Shown in pieces: positions 1 to 7,748 of a DNA stretch of 38,407 nt (the first letter of the stretch is position 1; every line of letters begins with the position of its first letter). A program made the translations under genes and the position numbers. Origin of the DNA: Rhodoluna limnophila (GTDB lineage Bacteria; Actinomycetota; Actinomycetes; Actinomycetales; Microbacteriaceae). The DNA lies in the NCBI GenBank assembly GCA_945862155.1, contig CAMAXJ010000008.1, positions 1-38,407 of the forward strand. The letters are read 5' to 3'. The notes under the pieces are model-generated. The model was not told where the DNA came from. It saw only the letters and a list, made by a program, of their open reading frames with translations, and made no database searches.

Positions 1-1178
1 CCAACCAGGCTCAAAACTGGGATTTCGTTCTCAGCTGAGGTTCTAACAATTCGGTAGTCGCGAGAGATAACTCCCGGGTTGATATCTCCGCTGGCTGCAA
101 GTGGTCTTACTCCCGAGTACTTAAAGACGATCTGGTCCTTGTCGATGCGAATCTTTGGAAATACGTAAGCCACCAACTTAAAAAAGTAGTCAACTTCCTC
201 GTCGGTGCAAACCGCAGGCTCTTTCATGTCGTGAGGGATGTCAGTTGTTCCAACCAAAACCTTGCCCAGGATTGGATACATCAACACGATGCGACCGTCG
301 CGGTTTTCGAAGAAGATCTCGCGGTTATCGCAAGCATCGAATAGTTCTTGGTTATCCAAGACGATGTGTGAGCCCTTGGTACCTGCCATGTAGCCGGTAT
401 TGAACCCAAGGCTCTGGTTTGTCATATCGGTCCAAGGACCAGAGATGTTGACAATCACATCAGCAGTGAAGGAAATCTCTTCACCGGTGAGCTGATCTTT
501 CAAAACTGTCTTGCCATCTTTGTGGCCGCTTGCTGCAAGATAGTTAAAGGCACGTGCATTGCTGCCTGCAGATAGGCCATCAAACAAAACATCGAGAGCG
601 AGTCTTTCGGGATTGTCCATCGCTGCGTCGTAGTAGGTGGCGGTGAACTTAACATCTTTGTTTAGCGAGGGCATTTCTGCCATGGATTTTTTCTTGCCCA
701 AGAATCGATGCCTCGGCATTGTTCCACCGTTGCGTCCAAAGGTGTCATAAAGAAGTAGTCCAACTTTGATTAAGATCGCGCCGCGCTCTTTTGGCTTGCC
801 CGATGAGTGAGTGAACAAACGAATCGGAGCACTGATCAAACCAGAGAAAATCGAGAAGATCGGCATTGTGGTTTTTAGTGGCTTCACATAATGAGGAGCT
901 GCCTTCAAAAGGCGATTTCTTTCTTCGAGAGATTCCTTAACCAAACGAATCTCGCCGTTTTCTAGATAACGAACACCACCGTGAATCATGTGCGAGGAAG
1001 CAGCGGAAGCTCCGGAGCAGTAGTCGTTTTTTTCAACTAGAACAACATCGATGCCCTGATAGGCCAGGTCTCGGAAAGTGGCGAGGCCATTGATGCCGCC
1101 GCCGATAATGAGCACCTGCGCTTTGGGGTTTTCCCGAAGCGCGTTTAGTCGAGAAGATTCGACTGTGCTCTGGTTCAT
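1..1178 (-). CDS. glpD: Glycerol-3-phosphate dehydrogenase family FAD enzyme (partial, C-terminus off window)
   Basis: The reading frame starts with ATG at 1178 and runs off the left edge, so about 392 N-terminal residues are visible. A Rossmann FAD motif (IIGGGINGLATFRDL, near residues 25-40) is followed by the family block HMIHGGVRYLENGE and, further on, GTTDIPHD and YSGVRPLAASGD. These are typical of GlpD, which oxidises sn-glycerol-3-phosphate to dihydroxyacetone phosphate at the membrane and passes electrons to quinone. The gene diverges from a SorC-type regulator 110 bp away. SorC/EryD-type regulators often control polyol-phosphate dehydrogenases, so a substrate other than glycerol phosphate (for example a tetritol or pentitol phosphate) is possible. 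Family assignment is firm; substrate is not. There is only a weak purine-rich Shine-Dalgarno stretch before the start. Confidence 0.88.
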   Translation of the reverse strand, partial: MNQSTVESSRLNALRENPKAQVLIIGGGINGLATFRDLAYQGIDVVLVEKNDYCSGASAASSHMIHGGVRYLENGEIRLVKESLEERNRLLKAAPHYVKPLKTTMPIFSIFSGLISAPIRLFTHSSGKPKERGAILIKVGLLLYDTFGRNGGTMPRHRFLGKKKSMAEMPSLNKDVKFTATYYDAAMDNPERLALDVLFDGLSAGSNARAFNYLAASGHKDGKTVLKDQLTGEEISFTADVIVNISGPWTDMTNQSLGFNTGYMAGTKGSHIVLDNQELFDACDNREIFFENRDGRIVLMYPILGKVLVGTTDIPHDMKEPAVCTDEEVDYFFKLVAYVFPKIRIDKDQIVFKYSGVRPLAASGDINPGVISRDYRIVRTSAENEIPVLSLV

Positions 1179-1224
1179 TCTCTGCCGCTTTCTTCATTGA
1201 AACTGCTCGAATACCAGCAATCTA

Positions 1225-1253
1225 TTGACCCTATGGGGCCCCTGACATAAATT
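1225..1253 (+). promoter_or_regulatory. Predicted promoter of the SorC regulator-ribokinase pair
   Basis: TTGACC (1225-1230) and TAAATT (1248-1253) are separated by exactly 17 bases, a good sigma-70-type match. Transcription would start near 1260, just before the palindrome at 1263-1278 and about 28 bases before the chosen start codon at 1289. Confidence 0.6.
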
Positions 1254-1262
1254 TCAGCCAAC

Positions 1263-1278
1263 TTGCACATATGTGCAA
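1263..1278. promoter_or_regulatory. 16-bp perfect palindrome, probable operator of the SorC-type regulator
   Basis: TTGCACATATGTGCAA is its own reverse complement over all 16 bases. It lies between the predicted transcription start (about 1260) and the likely start codon (1289), where a bound repressor would block initiation. Sugar-responsive SorC regulators commonly bind next to their own promoter, so autoregulation and co-control of the divergent glpD-like gene are inferred. Confidence 0.65.
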
Positions 1279-1288
1279 TACTTTCGTT

Positions 1289-2257
1289 ATGTTGGACGAG
1301 GTCAATGAGAAATCCAGGGTTCGCCTGGCCCTCAAGGCCGCGCAGCTTTACTACCTGCAGGATCTGACCATGGACGCCATCGGCGACGAACTGAAGGTCT
1401 CGAGATCTTCGGTTTCCAGGCTTCTGCAGATGGCCAAAGACCGAGGAATCGTCGAATTCAAGATTCACTCCCCCGAAGATGCTCCAAGACGGATGGCAAC
1501 CGAGATCAAAAAGCGCTACGGAGTCAACGCCCACCTGGTTCCGGTTGCCGAATCAGCCTCCCCAATCGACCGCTTGGACCGTGTGGCCCTGACGGCCGCA
1601 CGAATGCTCACCAACTTTTTCTTCTCCGGCATGACCATGGGTGTTGCCTGGGGATCAACTACCGCTGCGGTGAGTAGAAACTTAGCTCCAAGACCTTTGA
1701 GGGATTCAAGGGTGGTCCAGCTCAATGGAGCTGGAAACACCTTCACTACCGGTGTGACATACAGCGGTGAAATCCTTAGGCGCTTTGGTGAAGCATATGG
1801 TGCAACTGTGGAACAGTTTCCAGTACCTGCCTTTTTTGATGACCCTTCAGCCAAAGAAACTCTCTGGAGAGAAAGAAGCACCAAGCGAATTTTGGACATA
1901 CAGTCCTCGATGGATGTTGCCCTATTTGGTCTTGGTGCCAGTAACTCTGAAGTTCCAAGTCAGGTTTATACAGCCGGCTATCTAAGCCCCGATGATCAAA
2001 AGAGTTTGAACGAGGGAGGCATCGTTGGAGATATCGCAACGGTGTTCTACCGAGCCGATGGCTCATCAGATGGCATTGCTCTGAACAACCGCTCCACAGG
2101 TCCTAGCCTTGATGTGATTCGAGCAGTTCCTAGAAAGATCTGCGTGATCGCAGGTCCTTCAAGACTTCCAAGCCTCAAGGGTGCCCTTGCTGGCAAATAC
2201 ATTTCAGATCTGATTATCGACGATGGCACCGCAGCTGCCTTGCTAGAGGAGAACTAA
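1289..2257 (+). CDS. SorC/DeoR-type sugar-binding transcriptional regulator
   Basis: 322-aa protein with an N-terminal helix-turn-helix (about residues 26-48, LTMDAIGDELKVSRSSVSRL) and a C-terminal sugar-binding domain of the SorC family (GVAWGSTTAAV near 119-129; GDIATVFYRADG near 227-238). Such regulators respond to phosphorylated sugars or polyols. An upstream in-frame ATG at 1271 lies inside the 16-bp palindrome and is unlikely to be used; ATG 1289 gives a normal family length, though no Shine-Dalgarno precedes it. The stop codon directly abuts the ATG of the ribokinase-like gene, so the two form an operon. The ligand cannot be read from the sequence; a sugar or polyol processed by the kinase or the divergent dehydrogenase is likely. 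Confidence 0.88.
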   Translation: MLDEVNEKSRVRLALKAAQLYYLQDLTMDAIGDELKVSRSSVSRLLQMAKDRGIVEFKIHSPEDAPRRMATEIKKRYGVNAHLVPVAESASPIDRLDRVALTAARMLTNFFFSGMTMGVAWGSTTAAVSRNLAPRPLRDSRVVQLNGAGNTFTTGVTYSGEILRRFGEAYGATVEQFPVPAFFDDPSAKETLWRERSTKRILDIQSSMDVALFGLGASNSEVPSQVYTAGYLSPDDQKSLNEGGIVGDIATVFYRADGSSDGIALNNRSTGPSLDVIRAVPRKICVIAGPSRLPSLKGALAGKYISDLIIDDGTAAALLEEN

Positions 2258-3190
2258 ATGGCAAACGAAAAAAGCTCAAAAGGTGGTGTCATTATTGTCG
2301 GCGGAATCTCGATTGACCTGGTGGCCTTTGCGGACAAACTTCCTGCCCCGGGAGAATCCATTCTTGGGAGTGATTTCAAGATCATCCTGGGCGGCAAAGG
2401 CTCCAACCAGGCAGTAGCGGCAGCCCTAGCAGGAACTACCAGCACCCTGGTTAGCTGCGTTGGAACCGATGTTTTCACTGATTTTGCAACCGACGCCCTG
2501 GAGGATTTCGGCGTTGATACGGCTTTTGTTAGACAAGTTGAGGGACCTACCGGCATTGCCCATATCAGAGTCGCCGCCTCATCCCAGAACAACATCGTGG
2601 TTATCCCACTGGCTAATTTCAAAATCACCAAGGCTCAGGTGGATGACGCCTTCGAAAAACGCCCAAATGCCAAAGTACTTCTTACTCAGCTCGAGATTCC
2701 CTGGGAAGTAAACCGCCACGCTATTAGCCTTGCCAAATCTCAAGGACTAACAGTCGTATTAGACCCAGCCCCTGCTTCTAACCCAGAGCCAACTGCCTGG
2801 GATCTAATTGATATCGTGACCCCTAACGAGTCAGAGGCTCACTCGCTAACCGGTATAGAGGTAACGGATGAGCAATCGGCCAAACAAGCCGGCCAGTGGT
2901 TTCTAGACAAGGGCGTTGAAAACGCCATCATCACCATGGGTGGCCAAGGAGTTGTGTTGGTCAACAAAAAAGAAACTAGATTGTTTGCCGCTCCTAAGGT
3001 TCAAGCAGTGGATACCACCGCTGCGGGCGATGCATTTGCTGGTTATCTTGGAGCGCTGCTTAGCGAGGGAGCTTCCCTAGAGGAAGCTATTGAGGTGGCC
3101 GTGAAGGCAGCATCGATCTCAGTCACAAAACTAGGGGCATCGTCTAGCTTGCCCACCAGGACCCAAGTTGATGGGTTTCAAGTTTCTTAG
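2258..3190 (+). CDS. rbsK: Ribokinase-like PfkB-family carbohydrate kinase
   Basis: 310-aa PfkB-family kinase that transfers phosphate from ATP to a sugar. The substrate-binding GGKGSNQ motif is at residues 45-51 and the C-terminal anion-hole and catalytic motif DTTAAGD at 252-258 (D258 the likely catalytic base). PNESEA near 189-194 is also typical of ribokinases. The start follows the regulator's stop without a gap and has GAGGAG ahead of it. No ribose transporter or ribose mutarotase is nearby, so the substrate may be ribose, deoxyribose or another pentose linked to the SorC regulator. The 3' end overlaps the convergent vapC stop by 4 bases. Confidence 0.85.
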   Translation: MANEKSSKGGVIIVGGISIDLVAFADKLPAPGESILGSDFKIILGGKGSNQAVAAALAGTTSTLVSCVGTDVFTDFATDALEDFGVDTAFVRQVEGPTGIAHIRVAASSQNNIVVIPLANFKITKAQVDDAFEKRPNAKVLLTQLEIPWEVNRHAISLAKSQGLTVVLDPAPASNPEPTAWDLIDIVTPNESEAHSLTGIEVTDEQSAKQAGQWFLDKGVENAIITMGGQGVVLVNKKETRLFAAPKVQAVDTTAAGDAFAGYLGALLSEGASLEEAIEVAVKAASISVTKLGASSSLPTRTQVDGFQVS

Positions 3191-3570
3191 GCAGCCGAGT
3201 CCAAGATCCAATCGAAACCCAAATCCAACATACGCCTGTCTGATGTGACCAGCGTTGCACCTCTAGATTTAGCTGTTGCCAGTATGAGGCGATCAAAGGG
3301 GTCATGCCTTACGAGGCTGGGTAGGAAATAGGTTTCCAAAGCATCCTCTACTCGCAAAGGTAAACTTCCCAATTCGTGTTCTTTCAATAGAGCACCAAGT
3401 GGATGGGAAAGCTTGATTTTTCCGAGCATGTCCTTGATTGCGATTTCAAAAACTGAAACCGGTGAGAAATAAACTTCGCTCGCCCGCGCTAGAAGTCTCT
3501 GAGTCTTTTTTCCAAACTGGTTGGGATTGCTAAGAAGCGAAAACAGTGCGTTGGTGTCCAGGACCAGCAC
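3187..3570 (-). CDS. vapC: VapC-type PIN-domain toxin (ribonuclease)
   Basis: 127-aa PIN-domain protein, predicted Mg-dependent ribonuclease toxin of a type II toxin-antitoxin pair. All expected acidic residues are present: D5 (LVLDTNALF), E42 (SVFEIAIKD), D93 (HDPFDRLILATA) and D111 (LVTSDRRML). A longer frame beginning with TTG at 3597 exists. The GTG at 3570 is preferred because it puts the protein start right at the PIN fold and overlaps the antitoxin stop as TAGTG, the usual coupling in such pairs. The target RNA is unknown. The toxin looks intact. Confidence 0.88.
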   Translation of the reverse strand: MLVLDTNALFSLLSNPNQFGKKTQRLLARASEVYFSPVSVFEIAIKDMLGKIKLSHPLGALLKEHELGSLPLRVEDALETYFLPSLVRHDPFDRLILATAKSRGATLVTSDRRMLDLGFDWILDSAA

Positions 3571-3848
3571 TAGTCCATGTACCCAAACTTGCGCCAAATC
3601 TCATTCATTTCCTCATCCAGCCGGTCCCAAGCTTCCCAGTCAAAGCCTTCAAAGTACTGGGCAGTAACCCAGAGGTCCCTTGGGAGCGTCCTGGCTTGGG
3701 CAGCCTGCTTTTCATCTGGCGTTAGGGCAACCAACTTCATAAGCGGTTTACCAGAGCGCGAGACGATGACTTCTTCACCCTGGGCAACATCGTCCCCGAG
3801 CTTAGACAGGTTGGTCTTGGCTTCGCTTATGTTCACTGTCCTAGTCAT
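3570..3848 (-). CDS. vapB: Phd/YefM-type antitoxin
   Basis: 92-aa antitoxin that should bind and neutralise the downstream VapC and repress its own promoter. The N-terminus (TVNISEAKTNLSKLGDDVA) and the strand EEVIVSRSGKPLMKLV are the classical Phd/YefM DNA-binding fold. The C-terminal part (EGFDWEAWDRLDEEMNEIW) is rich in acidic and aromatic residues, as expected for toxin wrapping. A 30-residue N-terminal extension in the same frame is rejected: ATG 3848 starts the conserved fold and has a well-formed -35/-10 pair placed for a leaderless transcript. Confidence 0.85.
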   Translation of the reverse strand: MTRTVNISEAKTNLSKLGDDVAQGEEVIVSRSGKPLMKLVALTPDEKQAAQARTLPRDLWVTAQYFEGFDWEAWDRLDEEMNEIWRKFGYMD

Positions 3849-3854
3849 GACTTC

Positions 3855-3884
3855 AGCATAACTCTGCGCGTTTGAAGCTGACAA
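3855..3884 (-). promoter_or_regulatory. Leaderless promoter of vapBC
   Basis: On the minus strand TTGTCA (3884-3879), an 18-base spacer and TATGCT (3860-3855) are followed by six bases and the ATG at 3848. The transcript would begin at or within a base of the start codon, explaining the lack of a Shine-Dalgarno sequence. Confidence 0.65.
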
Positions 3885-4005
3885 GAGCGAAAGAGGCGGT
3901 GTTTTGGAATTTGCGGAGAATGTATTCATGCCAAACAAGCTAGAGCAAGTCTCGTTGCAATTTGTCCAGCAGTGAAAGTTGTGGATAACTTACCTGAGGC
4001 TTCAA

Positions 4006-5598
4006 CTAGCCAACAGAAATAGTGATGGCCTTCATGGTCGAAGCATCAATGTCCTTCTTGAGCTTTTCAAGAAGAGCTGGCTCAACCGGTGAGTCAACCG
4101 TGATAACAGATAGCGCCTTGCCGCCTTTTTGCTGCCTTGCAATCTGCATGGCAGCAATGTTGATCTTGGCATCAGCAAAGGCCTTGCCGTATACGGCAAC
4201 AATTCCTGGGCGGTCCGAGTAAACCATGAGCACCATGTGCTCAGCAAAAGCCAGCTCAACGTCGTAGCCGTTGATGCCAATGATCTTCTCGTGACGCTTA
4301 GGACCAATAACAGTTCCCGATACCGACACCACAGACCCATCGGATAACACCGCCCGTAGGGTAGTCATGTTCCGATACTCTTCCGAGATCTTGTTCACGC
4401 TCAGCTTGACCTCAACACCTCTAGCTTCTGCTAGTAGCGGCGCATTGACATAGCTCACCTGATCATCAACCGCCGCCATGAAGATGCCCTTTAGGGCAGC
4501 AAGCTTCAAAACAGAGACATCGTGAACCGCAATCTCGCCACGAACTTCAACCTCAACAGAAACCAAGGAAGCATCGGCCATGCCGAATAGCACTTGGCCC
4601 AACTTCTCAGCCATAGAAATACCTGGCTTGACAGACTCATCGATCTGACCGCCGGCAACGTTAACGGCATCAGGAACCAGATCCCCAGACAAAGCAAGCC
4701 TTACCGACTTAGCAACCGAGATACCAGCTTTTTCCTGAGCTTCGTCAGTGGAGGCTCCAAGGTGAGGGGTAACAAGGATGTTTGGCAAAGACAGCAAGGC
4801 AGAACCCTTAGGAGGCTCGTTGTTGAAAACATCGAGCCCAGCTCCAGCAATGCGGTTGGTTGTTAGCGCCTCAAGTAAAGCGTCCTCGTCGATGATTCCA
4901 CCGCGCGAGCAATTAACAATGCGAAGCTCTTTTTTTGCCTTAGCAAACTGGGTAGCACCGATTAGCCCCGTGGTCTCAGGGGTTTTAGGAATGTGAATAG
5001 TGATGAAATCACTTTGCTCCATCACTTCATCCAGAGAAACTAGAGTCACATCCATCTGCTCAGCCCTGGCGGGAGTGACATAAGGGTCAAAACCTATAAG
5101 CCTTGCCCCAAAGCCAGCAAGTCTTTCTGCAACTAAAGAACCAATTCGACCTAAACCTACGATTCCGATGGTCTTGTCGTATAGCTCAACGCCAGTGAAT
5201 TTACTTCTTTCCCACTTGTCAGCCTTTAGGGAAGCATTAGCATCCGGGATGTGACGGGCTAAAGAGAGCAAGTGCCCAATAGCAAGCTCAGCAGCCGAGA
5301 TAACGTTCGAAGTTGGAGCATTCACAACCATCACACCAGCAGCAGTTGCTGCCTTTATATCTACGTTGTCGAGCCCCACACCAGCCCTTGCAATAACCTT
5401 CAGCTGCTTAGCAGCTGAGATTGCTTCGGCATCAACTTGTGTCGCGGAGCGAACCAGAATCGCACTTGCCGTAGCAAGCTCGGCAAGAAGTACGGCACGG
5501 TTAGTTCCGTCAATTTTTTTGATCTCAAAATCAGGTCCAAGGGCTAAAACCGTGGCAGGCGAAAGCTCTTCGGCGATTAGGACGATTGGCTTAGGCAA
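4006..5598 (-). CDS. serA: D-3-phosphoglycerate dehydrogenase
   Basis: 530-aa enzyme for the first step of serine synthesis: 3-phosphoglycerate to 3-phosphohydroxypyruvate with NAD. The nucleotide-binding GLGRIG motif is at residues 148-153. The 2-hydroxyacid dehydrogenase catalytic residues are visible as R232 (NCSRGG), E261 and H279 (TPHLG). The C-terminal third holds the extra substrate-binding domain of the long actinobacterial form and a terminal ACT domain (about 455-530), which in this type senses serine. The start is TTG at 5598 with GAGGAA eight bases upstream. It stands alone; serC and serB are not in the window. Confidence 0.95.
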   Translation of the reverse strand: MPKPIVLIAEELSPATVLALGPDFEIKKIDGTNRAVLLAELATASAILVRSATQVDAEAISAAKQLKVIARAGVGLDNVDIKAATAAGVMVVNAPTSNVISAAELAIGHLLSLARHIPDANASLKADKWERSKFTGVELYDKTIGIVGLGRIGSLVAERLAGFGARLIGFDPYVTPARAEQMDVTLVSLDEVMEQSDFITIHIPKTPETTGLIGATQFAKAKKELRIVNCSRGGIIDEDALLEALTTNRIAGAGLDVFNNEPPKGSALLSLPNILVTPHLGASTDEAQEKAGISVAKSVRLALSGDLVPDAVNVAGGQIDESVKPGISMAEKLGQVLFGMADASLVSVEVEVRGEIAVHDVSVLKLAALKGIFMAAVDDQVSYVNAPLLAEARGVEVKLSVNKISEEYRNMTTLRAVLSDGSVVSVSGTVIGPKRHEKIIGINGYDVELAFAEHMVLMVYSDRPGIVAVYGKAFADAKINIAAMQIARQQKGGKALSVITVDSPVEPALLEKLKKDIDASTMKAITISVG

Positions 5599-5708
5599 AA
5601 GGTGTTCCTCGAGAGGGCTAGAAGAGGGGGAAATGCCTCAACTGTGAAGCATTGATTACAAGTTTAGTCAAAATCCAGGCTCGGGCCTCAGGTCAATTTA
5701 AGTCGGGT

Positions 5709-5963
5709 TCAACCCTTATTCCTGCGCCTAGAGTTCCAGAAGCTAAAGACCCCGAGGCAAACAGGCACCAAGGCAATGGCTATGCCATTGCCATCAATCA
5801 AGACCCAGCCCACCCAGACCCCGGCGGCTATCGATACCGTGGCCAAGACATAGGTAAGCACTTTGGCAACTGGAGATCTAAACCAAGAAAGCACGAATGC
5901 TCCTAGGCCAAAGCTCAATATTGCAAGCAGGATTAGAGCCACTGTTAGTGCGAGACTTTCCAT
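5709..5963 (-). CDS. Small membrane protein, three predicted helices, unknown function
   Basis: 84-aa protein that I do not recognise. Three hydrophobic stretches (about residues 5-27, 34-56 and 58-76) are separated by short loops, and the tail is basic (NSRRRNKG), suggesting a cytoplasmic C-terminus. It follows the 82-aa membrane protein gene by 21 bases on the same strand, so the two probably form an operon. The regular hydrophobic pattern and the intact frame support a real gene; no function is assigned. Confidence 0.6.
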   Translation of the reverse strand: MESLALTVALILLAILSFGLGAFVLSWFRSPVAKVLTYVLATVSIAAGVWVGWVLIDGNGIAIALVPVCLGVFSFWNSRRRNKG

Positions 5964-5984
5964 TTCTTACCCTTCCTTTGCTAG

Positions 5985-6233
5985 CTAGGCTTTAGGTTTT
6001 CTCACTCTAGCTACAATCCAAAAAACCAGCCCAACAAAGCTCACCAAGATCCCCAAGGGAATTGCTGATATCAGGTACCAGAGATAAACAGCCCCGCCGC
6101 AAGTACTCTCATCAAAGGCGTTATAACAGCCAATCGAGAAAACCAGCCACAGAACAACTGGAGCAAAGGCAATAACTGGCCCGGCAACCATAATCCTGGT
6201 CGCCCAAACTCTCATTCTTGACTTTGGCACCAT
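5985..6233 (-). CDS. Small membrane protein, two predicted helices, unknown function
   Basis: 82-aa protein with a basic N-terminus (MVPKSRMR), two hydrophobic segments (about residues 12-36 and 48-74) and a basic C-terminal tail (RVRKPKA). Two cysteines (about residues 36 and 45, SIGCYNAFDESTCGG) lie in the loop between helices, which by the positive-inside rule would be extracellular and could form a disulfide. A TANNNT -10 element sits six bases before the ATG. It is first in a likely two-gene unit with the 84-aa membrane protein. I do not recognise the family. Confidence 0.6.
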   Translation of the reverse strand: MVPKSRMRVWATRIMVAGPVIAFAPVVLWLVFSIGCYNAFDESTCGGAVYLWYLISAIPLGILVSFVGLVFWIVARVRKPKA

Positions 6234-6239
6234 GCCTAC

Positions 6240-6245
6240 AAGCTA
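6240..6245 (-). promoter_or_regulatory. -10 element of a leaderless promoter for the 82-aa membrane protein
   Basis: TAGCTT on the minus strand ends six bases before the ATG at 6233, the spacing expected if transcription starts at the start codon. No convincing -35 is visible. Confidence 0.4.
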
Positions 6246-6260
6246 CTCCCAAAACTGTCT

Positions 6261-6289
6261 TTAGCCCCTAGGCCAATTCCCATTACACT
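6261..6289 (+). promoter_or_regulatory. Predicted promoter of the cytochrome P450 gene
   Basis: TTAGCC (6261-6266), a 17-base spacer and TACACT (6284-6289). The -10 match is good and the -35 weak. It implies a short leader of about 28 bases that includes the GAGGAGG ribosome binding site at 6311-6317. Confidence 0.4.
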
Positions 6290-6323
6290 CAAGCTCAACG
6301 AAAGCTCAATGAGGAGGCCCCAG

Positions 6324-7724
6324 ATGGCAAGACCATATACCTCCGAGCGCCCAGTCGAATACCCAGCTAAACCCAAGGCCATTCGCTCCAAAAAAGGGCT
6401 AGCCAATCTCCCCAAGGGCCCAAACGCCCTTGGCGGACTACTGACCCTAAAGTTTCTAAGCGATACCCCCAAGTTTTTACTTGATTTACAAAACAAGTAC
6501 GGGGACACTGCCTCCTTTTTTCTAGGAGGCGAGCTGTTCATTGCCTTCTTTTCACCAGAGGGCGTCACCGACGTCCTGGTGAAAAAGCAGCACTCCTTTG
6601 TCAAAGGAGTGGGCTTTGAAAGAATGCATAAGGTCTTAGGCAAAGGACTACTAACCAACGAAGAGCCGTTGCATCTTCGGCACCGCCGAATGATGCAACC
6701 GCCCTTTCACCACGGGCAACTAAACGACTACGCCAAGAACATGAGCGAAATCACCAAAAACCACCTTGCGAACTGGCAACTGGGCCAGCAGGTATCAGCC
6801 AACGAGGAAATGATGCGGCTGACCTTCCAGATCGTGGCACAGCTTCTATTTTCAACGGATATAGATAAGTACGCCGAAGGCGTCCAACACCACATGGGAG
6901 TTGCGATCGATCGCATCGAGCGCACCATGCTGCCAGGCCTAGACAAATTTGATGAAAGTCCGATTCCATACTTCAAAAAGTTCAAGGAATCGGCCGAATA
7001 CCTAGCCGATGTTGCCGAAGACATCATCTCAGAGCGGGTAGCAAGCGGCAGCCATGGAACCGATTTACTCGGCCTACTACTAGATGCCAGAGACGATGAG
7101 AACCAAGCCCTAAGCCACGACGATGTTAGAGATGAAACCCTAACCCTGATTCTCTCCGGCCACGAAACAACAGCCAACGTCATGACCTGGGCGCTTTCTT
7201 ACCTTAGAGACCGCGACGATCTCTGGGAAAAACTAAGACAGGAAGCAAGTGATTATCTACCGGATGATCAACCACCGGAGATAAGACAGGTTCTTTCAGC
7301 ACCAACAGCCAAAGCCATCTTCCAAGAAGCACTAAGACTTGCTCCCCCGGTATGGGTATCGCCAAGACGAGCCATAGAGGATATAGAGGTAGCAGGAGTT
7401 GCTGTTCCCAAGGGAGCACATGTTCTAGTTAGCCAATACGCCAGCCACAGATCAGCCAAGTTCTTTGAAGATCCAGCTAAGTTCTCACCCGAGAGATGGG
7501 CAAACGACTACGAAGATAGCCTTCCCCGTGGCGCATACTTCCCCTTTTTAGCCGGAACCAGAAAGTGCCTGGGAGATCAGTTCGCATTACTGGAAGCACA
7601 CATCATCTTGCTAGAGATGGCAAGAACCAAAAGACCTAAACCAATAGCTAAAGATCTCCCCACAGCAGAACCAAGAGCAACCTTTAGACCCAAGGGTGGG
7701 GTTCCATCCATTGTTGTTGGCTAA
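6324..7724 (+). CDS. Cytochrome P450 monooxygenase
   Basis: 466-aa haem monooxygenase. The I-helix oxygen-activation motif SGHETT is at about residues 278-283, the ExxR pair E335/R338 (EALR), PERW at 389-392, and the haem-binding loop FLAGTRKCLG with cysteine ligand C415. An in-frame ATG at 6309 is rejected because GAGGAGG at 6311-6317 lies six bases before ATG 6324. The gene is monocistronic, with no ferredoxin or ferredoxin reductase next to it, so redox partners must be elsewhere. The sequence resembles soluble bacterial P450s that act on terpenoids or fatty acids, but the substrate cannot be read from sequence. It ends in a 12-bp inverted repeat overlapping the stop codon. Confidence 0.92.
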   Translation: MARPYTSERPVEYPAKPKAIRSKKGLANLPKGPNALGGLLTLKFLSDTPKFLLDLQNKYGDTASFFLGGELFIAFFSPEGVTDVLVKKQHSFVKGVGFERMHKVLGKGLLTNEEPLHLRHRRMMQPPFHHGQLNDYAKNMSEITKNHLANWQLGQQVSANEEMMRLTFQIVAQLLFSTDIDKYAEGVQHHMGVAIDRIERTMLPGLDKFDESPIPYFKKFKESAEYLADVAEDIISERVASGSHGTDLLGLLLDARDDENQALSHDDVRDETLTLILSGHETTANVMTWALSYLRDRDDLWEKLRQEASDYLPDDQPPEIRQVLSAPTAKAIFQEALRLAPPVWVSPRRAIEDIEVAGVAVPKGAHVLVSQYASHRSAKFFEDPAKFSPERWANDYEDSLPRGAYFPFLAGTRKCLGDQFALLEAHIILLEMARTKRPKPIAKDLPTAEPRATFRPKGGVPSIVVG

Positions 7725-7736
7725 AGCCAACAACAA
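7711..7736. terminator. 12-bp perfect inverted repeat spanning the P450 stop codon
   Basis: Arms TTGTTGTTGGCT and AGCCAACAACAA are separated by AA, and the P450 stop codon (7722-7724) lies in the turn. It sits between convergent genes. There is no T-tract after the stem in either direction, so it is not a standard intrinsic terminator; it may protect 3' ends or terminate weakly. Confidence 0.4.
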
Positions 7737-7748
7737 GCTAAAAAAGAA

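Noticed and set aside
1271-1288. Upstream ATG extending the SorC regulator by six residues.
   Set aside because: It lies within the 16-bp operator palindrome, and the extension is not part of the family fold.
3980-3988. Perfect DnaA box (TTATCCACA on the minus strand) between vapB and serA, with a second one at 29873-29881 overlapping the ilvD stop.
   Set aside because: Each is isolated, with no cluster and no dnaA or dnaN nearby, so it is not an origin. Two such 9-mers in 38 kb is not far from chance.
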